A program made the position numbers and the translations under genes. A DNA stretch of 64,000 bases from Solirhodobacter olei (GTDB taxonomy: Bacteria; Pseudomonadota; Alphaproteobacteria; Rhodobacterales; Rhodobacteraceae), in assembly GCF_004010155.1 (NCBI RefSeq), contig NZ_RRYH01000002.1:399296-463295 (forward strand), read 5' to 3'. Positions 16,268-24,679 of this stretch are shown piece by piece. How positions within the stretch are numbered: the stretch's first letter is position 1; each line of letters begins with the position of its first letter. The notes under the pieces were generated by a model. It saw nothing but the letters and a program-made list of their open reading frames with translations, made no database searches and was not told where the DNA came from.

Positions 16268-17449
16268 TCAGTTGCCCGAGCCGGCACCCGCCTTCTCGCC
16301 CGCCGCCTGCATCGCCCGGAACTTGGCGACGTTGCGGTTCTGCTCGGCCAGCGTCTTGGCAAAGACATGCCCGTCCTTCGGATCCAGGCTCTTGGCCACG
16401 AAGTAAAGGTAATCCGTGTTCGCCGGATGCAGCGCCGCCTCGATCGCGGCCTTGCCCGGGTTGGCGATCGGCGTCGGCGGCAGGCCCTCGACGACATAGG
16501 TGTTGTAGGGCGTAGCCGCCCTCAGCTCGCTCTGCCTCAGCCCCCGGCCAAGCGTGCCCTTGCCGTGGGTGATGCCATAGATCACCGCCGGGTCGGTCTG
16601 CAGCCGAATATGGTCCTTCAGCCGGTTCAGGAAGACCGAGGCGATGATCGGACGCTCCGACGGAACCCCGGTTTCCTTCTCGATCAGCGAGGCCATCACC
16701 AGCGCCTCGTTCGGCGTCTTGTAGGGCAGGCCCGCGGCCCGCTTGGCCCAGAGCTCGGAAAGCGTCTGCGCCTGCCGCTCCTGCATCGCTGCGACCAGCT
16801 CGGCGCGCATCTCGCCCTTGGTCACCTCGTAGCTGCCGGGCGCGACACTCCCCTCGTCGGGCTGCTTGGCCAGCTTGCCGCTCAGAAACCCGGCATGCGC
16901 CAGCGCATTGGTCAGCTGCCAGCTCGTCGCGCCCTCGGCCAGGATCACGCGGTAGCGGGTGTCGGGCTCGCTCTCGGCCTTGGTGAAGGCCTCCGGCGCC
17001 GGGTCCTTGACCGGGTCGAACTTGGCGATCTCGGCCAGGTTTTCGGTCGCCGGGTCAAGCTGGCGCACCACCATCTCCTCATCGGTCACGCCGATGCGGT
17101 AGTTCACTTCGGTGCCGCAGGTGCTCTGCCCGCCCTTGGTCAGCACGCCAAGGATATCCTGCATCGAGGACGCGGGCTTGATCAGGTAGCTGCCGTAACG
17201 CAGATCCTGCGCCTTGCCGGAATATTCCGCACCCAGCCGGAACACCATGCCCGACCGGATCGCCCCCTTCTGCGCCAGCTCCCGCGACAGGCCGGAGACG
17301 GTCGCCCCCTTGTCCACCCGCACGCAGATCGCGGTTTTCAGCGGGCCCGGCCCTGTATAGCTCCGCTCGCCCCAGCCGACGATGCCGACGATCACGATCA
17401 GGATGACGATGAAGAACGTCAGCGCGTTCGAGGCGACGGACCGCCACAT
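16268..17449 (-). CDS. mltG: endolytic transglycosylase MltG
   Basis: A 393-residue inner-membrane enzyme that cuts nascent glycan strands and so sets chain length. One N-terminal membrane anchor (about 9-26, ALTFFIVILIVIVGIVGW) precedes a LysM-like region (VDKGATVSGLSRELAQKG). The YceG catalytic domain contains MASLIEKETG, where Glu 257 corresponds to the catalytic glutamate. TDPAVIYG and LPPTPIANPG follow, all family hallmarks. Its ATG overlaps the fabF stop (TGATG), so they are one operon. The order fabF-mltG-GTA is typical of Rhodobacterales. Confidence 0.95.
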   Translation of the reverse strand: MWRSVASNALTFFIVILIVIVGIVGWGERSYTGPGPLKTAICVRVDKGATVSGLSRELAQKGAIRSGMVFRLGAEYSGKAQDLRYGSYLIKPASSMQDILGVLTKGGQSTCGTEVNYRIGVTDEEMVVRQLDPATENLAEIAKFDPVKDPAPEAFTKAESEPDTRYRVILAEGATSWQLTNALAHAGFLSGKLAKQPDEGSVAPGSYEVTKGEMRAELVAAMQERQAQTLSELWAKRAAGLPYKTPNEALVMASLIEKETGVPSERPIIASVFLNRLKDHIRLQTDPAVIYGITHGKGTLGRGLRQSELRAATPYNTYVVEGLPPTPIANPGKAAIEAALHPANTDYLYFVAKSLDPKDGHVFAKTLAEQNRNVAKFRAMQAAGEKAGAGSGN

Positions 17450-18711
17450 CAGGCGTCGTACCTCCCGAGGACGAGGCTCGCATTGGTCCCGCCGAAGCCG
17501 AAGGAGTTGGACAGCGCCACCTCGATCGTTCGCTTCCGCGCCACCTGCGGCGCAAGGTCCAGTTTCGGCTCCACCGCCGGGGTCTCCAGGTTGATGGTCG
17601 GCGGCGCCACCTGGTCACGCAGGGCGAGGATGCAGAAGATCGCCTCCACCGCGCCCGCCGCGCCCAGAAGATGGCCCGTGGAACTCTTGGTCGAGGACAT
17701 CGTCGCCTTGGCCGCGGCATTGCCCAGCAGCCGCTCGACCGCGCCCAGTTCGATCACATCGGCCATGGTCGAGGTGCCATGGGCATTGATGTAATCGATC
17801 CGATCCGGCGTCAGCCCGGCCCGCTTCAGCGCCGCGTCCATGGCGCGGTAGCCGCCATCGCCGTCCTCGGAGGGCGCGGTGATGTGATAGGCGTCGCCCG
17901 ACAGGCCGTAGCCCAGCACCTCGGCATAGATCTTCGCGCCGCGGGCCTTGGCGTGTTCGTATTCCTCCAGCACGACGCATCCCGCGCCCTCGCCCATCAC
18001 GAAACCGTCACGGTCGGCGTCATAGGGGCGCGAGGCCTGCTCCGGCGCGTCCCCGCGCTTGGTCGAAAGCGCCTTGCAGGCGTTGAACCCAGCAATCCCG
18101 ATCTCGCTGATCGGGCTCTCGGCGCCGCCGGCGACCATCACGTCGGCATCGCCCCACTGGATCAGCCGCGCCGCATCGCCGATGGCATGCGCGCCGGTCG
18201 AACAGGCGGTGACGACCGCATGGTTTGGCCCCTTGAAGCCGAAGCGGATGGAGACCTGGCCCGAGATCAGGTTGATCAGCGCGCCCGGAATGAAGAAGGG
18301 AGAGACCCGCCGCGGCCCGCGTTCCTTGATCAGAACGGCAGTCTCGGCAATCGAGGTCAGCCCGCCGATGCCGGAGCCGATCATCACGCCGGTTCTCAGC
18401 TTCTCCTCCTCCGAGGGAGCCTCCCACCCGGCATCCTTCACCGCCTGAACGGCGGCGGCCATGCCGTAGAGGATGAAATCGTCGACCTTGCGCTGGTCCT
18501 TCGGTTCCATCCACTCGTCAGGATTGAACGTCCCGTCGGAGCCGTCGCCGCGCGGGATCTCGCAGGCATAGGTCGTGGCCAGATGGCTGGCGTCGAAACG
18601 AGAGATCGTGCGCGCTCCCGACTGCCCGGCGATCAGCCGCTCCCAGCTCCACTCAACCCCGCAGGCGAGCGGAGAGACCATCCCCAGCCCGGTGACAACA
18701 ACCCGACGCAT
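17449..18711 (-). CDS. fabF: beta-ketoacyl-ACP synthase II
   Basis: A 420-residue condensing enzyme that elongates acyl-ACP with malonyl-ACP in fatty acid synthesis. The Cys-His-His triad is visible: Cys 170 in VVTACSTGAHA, His 311 in INAHGTSTMAD, His 347 in STGHLLGAAGA. The ending LSNSFGFGGTNASLVLGRY is canonical. Start MRRVVVTGLGMVSP at 18711; the longer frame upstream has no support. An acpP gene, often just upstream, is absent: a hairpin and a Gfo/Idh/MocA gene lie there instead. Confidence 0.97.
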   Translation of the reverse strand: MRRVVVTGLGMVSPLACGVEWSWERLIAGQSGARTISRFDASHLATTYACEIPRGDGSDGTFNPDEWMEPKDQRKVDDFILYGMAAAVQAVKDAGWEAPSEEEKLRTGVMIGSGIGGLTSIAETAVLIKERGPRRVSPFFIPGALINLISGQVSIRFGFKGPNHAVVTACSTGAHAIGDAARLIQWGDADVMVAGGAESPISEIGIAGFNACKALSTKRGDAPEQASRPYDADRDGFVMGEGAGCVVLEEYEHAKARGAKIYAEVLGYGLSGDAYHITAPSEDGDGGYRAMDAALKRAGLTPDRIDYINAHGTSTMADVIELGAVERLLGNAAAKATMSSTKSSTGHLLGAAGAVEAIFCILALRDQVAPPTINLETPAVEPKLDLAPQVARKRTIEVALSNSFGFGGTNASLVLGRYDA

Positions 18712-18818
18712 GCAAGTCCCTCTCGATGCCGCAACCCGGCTCCAGATACACGGCCCTTTGCCGCCACGCAATCCGAAGGCGTCCCCGGCTCGGCCCGAAC
18801 CTGCCGGTGCCGATGGCG

Positions 18819-18858
18819 AAAACCTCCCCGCCGGGGCCCGCGGGCCCCGTCGGCGGGG
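18819..18858 (-). terminator. strong GC hairpin after the Gfo/Idh/MocA gene
   Basis: Arms 18826-18840 and 18841-18858 form a long, almost perfect GC stem with a two-base bulge. On the minus strand it is followed by AGGTTTT. It begins 44 bp after the oxidoreductase stop and separates it from fabF. Confidence 0.55.
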
Positions 18859-18901
18859 CCTTCTGGGGCTGATATCCGGGCCCGGATGGACGCGCGCCCG
18901 C

Positions 18902-19876
18902 TCAGCGATAGAACTCCGGGCGCGGCGGCAGCGCGATCTCGACGGGCTGACAATCGCGCAGTGAGGCAGCGATCTGTTCGGCCACGGCGACGGTCACATA
19001 GCCGTCCCAGGCCGTGGCCCCGCCAAGCCGCCCCGCCGCCATCCCGTCGACCCAGCCCTGCATCTGGTCGCGGTAGGCCTGCGCGAAGCGCGGGATCCAG
19101 TCGGCCGGGAAATCAAAGCCATGCGCGCCGGCCGCATTGGTCAGGGCCAGCCCCGGCGGCGCCATCTCCACCGTGCCCTGCTCGCCCACGATCTGCGCAT
19201 GGACGTGATAGCCATAGCCCGCGTTGATGTTCACCTCGGTGGAGACGACCTGCCCCCCATCGGTGCGCATCGTCACCATCAGCAGCCCCCGGTCGCCCGC
19301 CGGGAACACCTGCGCCGAGGTGATCTCGGCCCCGAGCAGCCAGCGGCTGATGTCGATCTCGTGCGAGAACGAATTGGTGATCGCCATCGGCCCGCTGAAC
19401 CAGTCGGGGACAGAGACGTTGCGGTGGACGTTGTGCAGGACCGTCGCCCGCCCGATCCGGCCGGAGCCGAGCACCGCCTTCAGCTCGCCATAGGCCGCAT
19501 CGTAGCGCCGCATGAAGCCAAGCTGCACCAGCCGCCGCCCGCCCGCCGCCTCGGCCTCGACGATCCTCAGCGCTTCCGCCGCGCGATGGGCCATGGGCTT
19601 TTCCAGCAGCGCCGGCTTGCCCGCGGCCAGGCAGGCCAGCGCGTATTCGGCGTGGGTCTCGTCGGGCGAGGCGATGACCACCGCCGCCACCTCCGGCGCC
19701 GCGATAAGGGCCAGCGGATCGCTAAAGACGGGCGCGTCCCCGGCCGCCGCCGCGGCCCGCGCGGGATCCCGGTCGCAAACCCCGGCCAGATGCGCGCCAG
19801 AGACCGCCCGGCGCAGGATCCGGGCATGTTCCGCCCCCATAACCCCTGCCCCGATCACGCCAATTCCCAGATCCAT
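18902..19876 (-). CDS. Gfo/Idh/MocA family oxidoreductase (myo-inositol 2-dehydrogenase-like)
   Basis: A 324-residue NAD(P)-dependent oxidoreductase. The N-terminal Rossmann motif is IGVIGAGVMGAEHARIL, the conserved EKPMA motif follows at about residue 95, and the substrate domain contains FMRRYDAAYGEL and the FSHEIDISRWLLGAEI His/Asp region. Members oxidise sugars or cyclitols such as inositol; the substrate is not certain. GGAGG precedes ATG 19876. It is divergent from a SorC-type regulator, which suggests that regulator controls it. Confidence 0.88.
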   Translation of the reverse strand: MDLGIGVIGAGVMGAEHARILRRAVSGAHLAGVCDRDPARAAAAAGDAPVFSDPLALIAAPEVAAVVIASPDETHAEYALACLAAGKPALLEKPMAHRAAEALRIVEAEAAGGRRLVQLGFMRRYDAAYGELKAVLGSGRIGRATVLHNVHRNVSVPDWFSGPMAITNSFSHEIDISRWLLGAEITSAQVFPAGDRGLLMVTMRTDGGQVVSTEVNINAGYGYHVHAQIVGEQGTVEMAPPGLALTNAAGAHGFDFPADWIPRFAQAYRDQMQGWVDGMAAGRLGGATAWDGYVTVAVAEQIAASLRDCQPVEIALPPRPEFYR

Positions 19877-19966
19877 CCGCGCCTCCCCCGTCCTTGTCCG
19901 CCCCCGCGACTCTCTTGACGCATGGGGCTCGGCATGCACCTTATGATCCCAGTTGAGGAGATGGGA

Positions 19967-20008
19967 ATGCCTCTCGACAAGCTTCTGTCCGGCCTGGCCC
20001 GCGCATGA
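19967..20008 (+). CDS. 13-residue leader ORF before the SorC regulator
   Basis: ATG at 19967 with GAGGAG six bases upstream opens MPLDKLLSGLARA and stops at TGA 20006-20008, overlapping the regulator's ATG (ATGA). The ribosome site fits this ORF better than the regulator, so it may couple translation. It may also be accidental. Too short to judge by homology. Confidence 0.35.
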   Translation: MPLDKLLSGLARA

Positions 20009-20985
20009 CGCGGATCGGCCGCACGCAGCGTCCGGCGCTGTCGGACACCAGGGCCCTGCGCTTCCGCGCCGCCTGGCTCTATTTCCGTCAGGGCCTCACC
20101 CAGGGCGCAATTGCGGACGAACTCGGCGTCAGCCGCGCCACCGTCATCCGGCTCCTTGAAGAGGCCCGCCGCCGCGGCGAGGTCCAGATCTGGATCCAGC
20201 CGACCCCGGAAGAGCTGCAGGCGCTTACCCGGCAGCTCCGCGCCAGCTACGGGCTGGAAGATGTCATCATCACCCCCGGCGAGGGAACGCCGGAGGAGAC
20301 CGCCGCCGATGTCGGCGCGGCGCTCGGCCAGTACCTCTCCGGCGCGATCGCCGACGGGATGACCGTGGGCACCGGCTGGGGCCGAACGCTCGACGCGGCA
20401 CTGGCCACCTTCCGCCCCGAACCGCGCGAGAGCGTGCGCGTCGTCTCGCTTCTCGGCGGGCGGCTCGAGGCGCAGGCAATGAACCCGGTGGATTTCTCCT
20501 GGCAGATCGCCGCCGCGCTCGGCGCCGAGTGCCTGCTGTTTCTCGCGCCCCTGATCGTCGATTCGGCCGAGACACGGCACCGCCTGATGGCCGATTGCGG
20601 GCTCGACGCGATCCCGAAGGCCGCCGAGAAGCTCGACCTCGCCGTGGTCAGCTGCGGGGACATCGGGCCAGAGGGCTCCTCCTTCAGCCGCGACTTCCTG
20701 CCGCCCGGGGTGCTGGACCGTCTGATCGCCGACGGCGCGATCTGCGACATGCTCTGCCAGTTCCTCGACGCCGAGGGCCACCCGGTGAAAAACGACATTG
20801 CAGAGCGGGTGATGTCGGTCGACCTGGACCTCGTCGCGCGCGCCGGCCATGTCGTGCTCGCCTCCGGCGGCAGGGCCCGCGCCCCGGCGATCCGGGCGGC
20901 GCTTCTGCGCCTCAACTGCCACACGCTGATCACGGACGAGGCCGCGGCCCGCGCTCTGGTCGACCTGCCCGCGCCGAAGCGCTAG
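20005..20985 (+). CDS. SorC/DeoR-type sugar-binding transcriptional regulator
   Basis: A 326-residue regulator. An N-terminal helix-turn-helix (about 28-52, GLTQGAIADELGVSRATVIRLLEEARRRG) is followed by the SorC-type sugar-phosphate-binding domain: SYGLEDVIITPGEG, DGMTVGTGWGRTLDAAL, VVSLLGG, LFLAPLIVDSAETR and a closing RAGHVVLASGGRARAPAIRAAL. Such proteins are phosphosugar-responsive repressors or activators. The gene is divergent from the Gfo/Idh/MocA oxidoreductase. A close paralogue is encoded 1.8 kb away on the other strand, beyond the NCS1 permease. Confidence 0.88.
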   Translation: MTRIGRTQRPALSDTRALRFRAAWLYFRQGLTQGAIADELGVSRATVIRLLEEARRRGEVQIWIQPTPEELQALTRQLRASYGLEDVIITPGEGTPEETAADVGAALGQYLSGAIADGMTVGTGWGRTLDAALATFRPEPRESVRVVSLLGGRLEAQAMNPVDFSWQIAAALGAECLLFLAPLIVDSAETRHRLMADCGLDAIPKAAEKLDLAVVSCGDIGPEGSSFSRDFLPPGVLDRLIADGAICDMLCQFLDAEGHPVKNDIAERVMSVDLDLVARAGHVVLASGGRARAPAIRAALLRLNCHTLITDEAAARALVDLPAPKR

Positions 20986-21040
20986 GGCAGCAAACCGGGG
21001 CGACGGACGATCCATCGCCCCGGCGGGAAGGCTCGTGGCC

Positions 21041-22486
21041 TCAGGTGGCGTAGGCCGGCGCCCGGCCCGCACGCAGCGCGTAATAGGCCACGCCCGCGAT
21101 CCCCACGCCGAAGAACCAGCCATAGGTGCCCCACCAGCTCGGCAGCAGGTCGGTGAAGAACGGCAGGATGGAGGAGAAGATCATTCCGATCACGAGCGCC
21201 ACGAAGGCCCGCCCGTGCCAGCCGCCGTCAAAGCGGAACTCGCCGTCTTCCTGATAGAGCGCGGCGACATCGATCCTGCCCTTCCGGATCAGGTAGTAGT
21301 CCACCATCATGATCCCGAAGACCGGGCCCATGGCCGAGCCGATGAAGTTCACGAAATGCGCGGCTCCGGTCTCCCAGGGCGCGATCGGGTAAAGCAGAAG
21401 CGCGATCGCCGCCGCGATATAGCCGCCCTTCTTGAAGTCGATCTTGCTCGGGAAGACGTTGGCGAAGTCGAAGGCGGGCGACACGAAGTTTGCCACCACG
21501 TTGATGCCCAGCGTCGCCACCGCGAAGGTCAGCGCCGCCAGCGTCGCCAGGAACAGGCTGGAGAACTTCGAAGAGATCTGGTCGGGGTGGATCAGCACCT
21601 CGTGATAGACCGAATAGCCCGCCGTCGTGGTGACACCGGCCACCAGGCAGAAGGCCAGCAGGTTCACCGGCAGACCCCAGAGGTTGCCTTTCCAGACCGC
21701 CCGCTCATCCGTCGAATAGCGCGAGAAGTCGCAGAAGTTCAGGTAAAGCGCCGCGAAATAGGTCACCCAGGTCGCCGCCACCGCGGCCAGCGCGGCGAAA
21801 GAGCCCGGCAGCCCCGGCACGCCGGCATCCGCCGTGGCCTTCATCAGCGCGTCATGCGGGATCTCCGACCCGAAGGAGAATGTGCCCGATTTCACGACGA
21901 GGTAGATCGAAAGCAGAAGCATCATGATCCAGACCGCCGGGCCCGCCCAGTCCTGGAACTTGCGCACCGTCTCCATCCCGCGCTGGATGATCAGAAGCTG
22001 CAGCGCCCAGACGACGACATAGGCGATCACCTCCAGCGTCGAATGGCCCAGCATGTGGCTGGAGTGGTTGAACGAGGCCAGGCCCGGGTTGCGGATCAGC
22101 AGCGCCACGATCGCGCCCGATGCCGCCGAGGTCTGCGCCCCGTACCAGAAGCAGGCGACGACCGCCCGGATCAGCGCCGGGATGTTCGCCCCGAAGGTCC
22201 CGAAAGAGGCCCGCGCCAGCACCGGATAGGGCACGCCCGTCCGCGAACCGGCAAGCCCGACCATCGTCATCAGCCCGAAGATGACGATCGAACCGATGCC
22301 GATCGCGATGATGAAGTTCAGAAAGCTCCCGCAGAGCAGGAACAGGCTCGCGGCCAGGTAGTAGCCCCACAGCGAATGCACGTCCGATGTCCAGACGTTG
22401 AAGATGCTGAAGGCGCCCCATTTCCGCTCGGTCGCGGGGGCCAGGTCCTCGTTGTAGAGGGCCGGAGATGGATTTGTGATCTGCAC
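21041..22486 (-). CDS. NCS1 family nucleobase/hydantoin-type permease
   Basis: A 481-residue permease with about 12 hydrophobic helices. The N-terminal NEDLAPATERKWGAFSIFNVWTSDVHSLWGYYLAASLFL matches the NCS1 signature. Later segments GLAGSRTGVPYPVLARASFG and LYLNFCDFSRYSTDERAVWKGNLWGLPVN are equally typical. The family imports cytosine, allantoin, hydantoins, uracil or purines with H+ or Na+; the substrate cannot be fixed here. I chose the GTG at 22486, with AAGGGA seven bases upstream, because the frame before it is unlike the family. It lies between two SorC regulator genes. Confidence 0.9.
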   Translation of the reverse strand: MQITNPSPALYNEDLAPATERKWGAFSIFNVWTSDVHSLWGYYLAASLFLLCGSFLNFIIAIGIGSIVIFGLMTMVGLAGSRTGVPYPVLARASFGTFGANIPALIRAVVACFWYGAQTSAASGAIVALLIRNPGLASFNHSSHMLGHSTLEVIAYVVVWALQLLIIQRGMETVRKFQDWAGPAVWIMMLLLSIYLVVKSGTFSFGSEIPHDALMKATADAGVPGLPGSFAALAAVAATWVTYFAALYLNFCDFSRYSTDERAVWKGNLWGLPVNLLAFCLVAGVTTTAGYSVYHEVLIHPDQISSKFSSLFLATLAALTFAVATLGINVVANFVSPAFDFANVFPSKIDFKKGGYIAAAIALLLYPIAPWETGAAHFVNFIGSAMGPVFGIMMVDYYLIRKGRIDVAALYQEDGEFRFDGGWHGRAFVALVIGMIFSSILPFFTDLLPSWWGTYGWFFGVGIAGVAYYALRAGRAPAYAT

Positions 22487-22797
22487 TGTTTCATCCCTTC
22501 CTGTTATCGTTGTTATCGGCCTGCGTGATCCCGCCACCCGTCCGCGTAAGGCGCGAACGGCCACAGGCCATCACGGTGTGTGACGAAGCGTAAAGGGGCC
22601 GATACAGTCGGGATCCGTAGCGCTCCCAGTGACCCCGAAGGCGACCCCTTAACCCGTGTCACGATGATCGTGATCGGCGCGCGAAACAATCAGGCGATCC
22701 GAAACAACACTTTTCGGGTTTTTTTGAAAGTTCTTCGCAAACTTCCGTTGAGCGCCAGGCTTGACCGGGCCCGCTCGCGCCATCGGCGTCCGCCGCC
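22487..22797 (-). promoter_or_regulatory. 311-bp intergenic region upstream of the NCS1 permease
   Basis: No gene seen. It holds a perfect 15-bp palindrome TCACGATGATCGTGA (22659-22673) and a direct repeat CGAAACAA at 22682-22689 and 22700-22707, 18 bp apart. A T7 run (22719-22727) follows just past the SorC gene. These are candidate operators or promoter parts for the permease. No clear -35/-10 pair was found. Confidence 0.4.
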
Positions 22798-23709
22798 CTA
22801 GCCCGCCAGCAGCGCCCGCGCCGCGCCCTCGTCCGTGACCAGCACCGCGCCCGGAAACCGCCGCAGCGCCGCGCGGATCGCCGGCGCCCGCGCCGCGCCG
22901 CCCGCGGCCAGAACCACATGGCCCGCCCGCGCCACCAGCTCCAGCTCCGCCGCCATCAGCCGGCCCCTGAGGCTGTGGTCCACCTCCCGGCCAGCGGCGT
23001 CGAGGAAATGGCACATCACATCCGCAACCGCTCCCTGCACCGCCAGCTCCGCCCGGATGCCCGGCGCCAGCCGATCGGTGGCAAGCGACCCGCCCAGGCT
23101 CAGCGGATCGCCGCAGCCCATCACCGCCAGGTCCAGCCGCCCGGCCATCTCCATCACGCGGCCCAGGCCGGAATGCTCCAGCAACCTCAGCCGCGTGTCT
23201 GCGCTGTCCACGATCAGGGGCGCCAGCATCAGGTGACAGCGCGCCCCGGTCAGCCCGGCCAGCCGCCAGGCGAATTCCGCCGGATTGGCCGCCCCGAATT
23301 CCACCAGCCCGCCCATAAGCGAGACCACCTGCATCCCCTCGCGCCGCTGCGGCTCGACATGGCCAAGCGCCGCCTTCAGCACCCGCCCCCAGCCGGTGCC
23401 GACGACCATCCCATCCGCCAGCGCGCCCGAGAGAAGCCGCCCCAGCGCGGCCCCCACGGCCTCCGCCGGATCCGGCCCCTCCGGCGCCACGATCGCCTCC
23501 GACAGCCCGAAGGCCGCCTCCAGCTCCACCGCAAGGCCCACCGGCCCGGATCCCTCGCCACCGATCCAGACCTGGACCTCGCCCTGCCGCATCGCTTCGT
23601 CCAGCTGCCGGATGACCGTCGCGCGGCTCACGCCCATCGCCTCCGCGACCTCGCGCTGGGTCATCCCCCGCCCGTGGTAAAGCCAGGCCGCGCGAATCCG
23701 CGCGCTCAT
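22798..23709 (-). CDS. SorC-type transcriptional regulator of the E1/lipoyl/hydrolase operon
   Basis: A 303-residue regulator with a helix-turn-helix at about 15-41 (GMTQREVAEAMGVSRATVIRQLDEAMRQG). The SorC ligand domain follows (AFGLSEAIVAPEG, DGMVVGTGWGRVLKAAL, LMLAPLIVDSADTR, RAGHVVLAAGGAARAPAIRAAL). It shares these blocks almost word for word with the regulator at 20005-20985, so the two are close paralogues. Its ATG overlaps the stop of the alpha/beta hydrolase (ATGA), making it the last gene of a four-gene operon that it probably controls through the palindrome upstream of the E1 gene. Confidence 0.88.
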   Translation of the reverse strand: MSARIRAAWLYHGRGMTQREVAEAMGVSRATVIRQLDEAMRQGEVQVWIGGEGSGPVGLAVELEAAFGLSEAIVAPEGPDPAEAVGAALGRLLSGALADGMVVGTGWGRVLKAALGHVEPQRREGMQVVSLMGGLVEFGAANPAEFAWRLAGLTGARCHLMLAPLIVDSADTRLRLLEHSGLGRVMEMAGRLDLAVMGCGDPLSLGGSLATDRLAPGIRAELAVQGAVADVMCHFLDAAGREVDHSLRGRLMAAELELVARAGHVVLAAGGAARAPAIRAALRRFPGAVLVTDEGAARALLAG

Positions 23710-24443
23710 GTTGAAATTCCCTCTCGTATCAGCATGTTGGCGCGCGAAGCTAACTCGACGTGGGGCATGTGCCCGGCCCCTTCGAGCAGCGCGAAACTGT
23801 CCCCCCAGCCTGCCGCGCGTGCCGGATCACGCGGGTTGATCCTGTCGTGCTCGCCCCAGATCAGCCGCACGGGTACATCCTCCGGCAGGGCCGGAGGCGC
23901 CATCTCCAGCACCGCCGCGCCGATCCGGGCCAGCGCCTCGCGCCGCCCCGGCCGCGCAAGACCCGCCAGCACATGCCCCGGCAAGCCCGGCGCAATCATC
24001 CGCGGCCGGACGACCAGCCGCTGCAGCAGGGCCATCGCCTGCGTCTCTTCCTCGACCCAGGGGAACTGTTCGACGAAGTCCCGATCCACCGAGGCGCCCA
24101 GCCCCGCCGGCGCGATCAGCGCCAGCGCCGAGACCGGCAGCATCCCGGCCAGCTCTACCGCCACAGCGCCGCCCAGCGAGTGCCCGACCACGGCGACCGG
24201 CCCGGCAAAGGCCGCCGCCACTGCCGCCGCGACCGCACGCGCCAGGGCCCGGGGCGAGCCGTCGCCCACCTCCGCCGGCGCCGCGCCATGCCCGGGCAGG
24301 TCCACCGCCCAGACCCGGTGCGTTGCGAAGAAGGCCGGCGCCGTCGCGGGCCAGGCCAGCCGGTCCGCGCCGAATCCGTGGATCAGAAGAAGATCCTGCC
24401 CCGCGCCCCCCAGCACGGCCAGCCGTGCCTCCGGCGCGCTCAT
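23706..24443 (-). CDS. alpha/beta hydrolase (acetoin dehydrogenase E2 C-terminal-like)
   Basis: A 245-residue alpha/beta hydrolase with LLLIHGFGADRLAWP, the elbow GHSLGGAVAVELAG (Ser about 94), an acid in IWGEHDRINP and His in GAGHMPHVE, so the triad is complete. In AcoC-like proteins annotated as acetoin dehydrogenase E2, a lipoyl domain is followed by just this kind of hydrolase. Here the two parts are separate genes overlapping by ATGA. It may take the acyl group off the lipoyl carrier, but that is inference. Confidence 0.82.
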   Translation of the reverse strand: MSAPEARLAVLGGAGQDLLLIHGFGADRLAWPATAPAFFATHRVWAVDLPGHGAAPAEVGDGSPRALARAVAAAVAAAFAGPVAVVGHSLGGAVAVELAGMLPVSALALIAPAGLGASVDRDFVEQFPWVEEETQAMALLQRLVVRPRMIAPGLPGHVLAGLARPGRREALARIGAAVLEMAPPALPEDVPVRLIWGEHDRINPRDPARAAGWGDSFALLEGAGHMPHVELASRANMLIREGIST

Positions 24444-24667
24444 TCGATCTCGGCCAGGGGCGCGCCAACCTCCACGATCTCGCCCTCCTCGACCATCTGC
24501 TTCAGCACCCCGGCGGCCGGCGCCTCCAGGTCCATCGCCATCTTGGTGGTGGTGATGGTCACGATCGGCTCACCCTCCGCGACCGTCTCGCCGGTGGCCT
24601 TCAGCCACTCGGTCACCTCCGCCTCGCTGATCTCGTTGCCAAGCTGCGGCACGACGACTGGCACCAT
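24440..24667 (-). CDS. free-standing biotin/lipoyl carrier protein
   Basis: A 75-residue single lipoyl-type domain: VVVPQLGNEISEAEVTEWL, then TVAEGEPIVTITTTKMAMDLEAP and a symmetric second half ending VGAPLAEIE. The modifiable lysine would be Lys 42 in the hairpin TTKMA. The fold cannot by itself distinguish lipoyl from biotin, but the E1 gene 12 bp upstream favours lipoate. No subunit-binding or catalytic domain is attached, unlike normal E2 proteins. GAGGCGAAG lies just before the ATG. Confidence 0.88.
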   Translation of the reverse strand: MVPVVVPQLGNEISEAEVTEWLKATGETVAEGEPIVTITTTKMAMDLEAPAAGVLKQMVEEGEIVEVGAPLAEIE

Positions 24668-24679
24668 CTTCGCCTCCGT

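Noticed and set aside
22650..22730. A riboswitch or tRNA in the permease leader
   Set aside because: I could not fold a conserved aptamer or cloverleaf; only short palindromes and a T-run are present.
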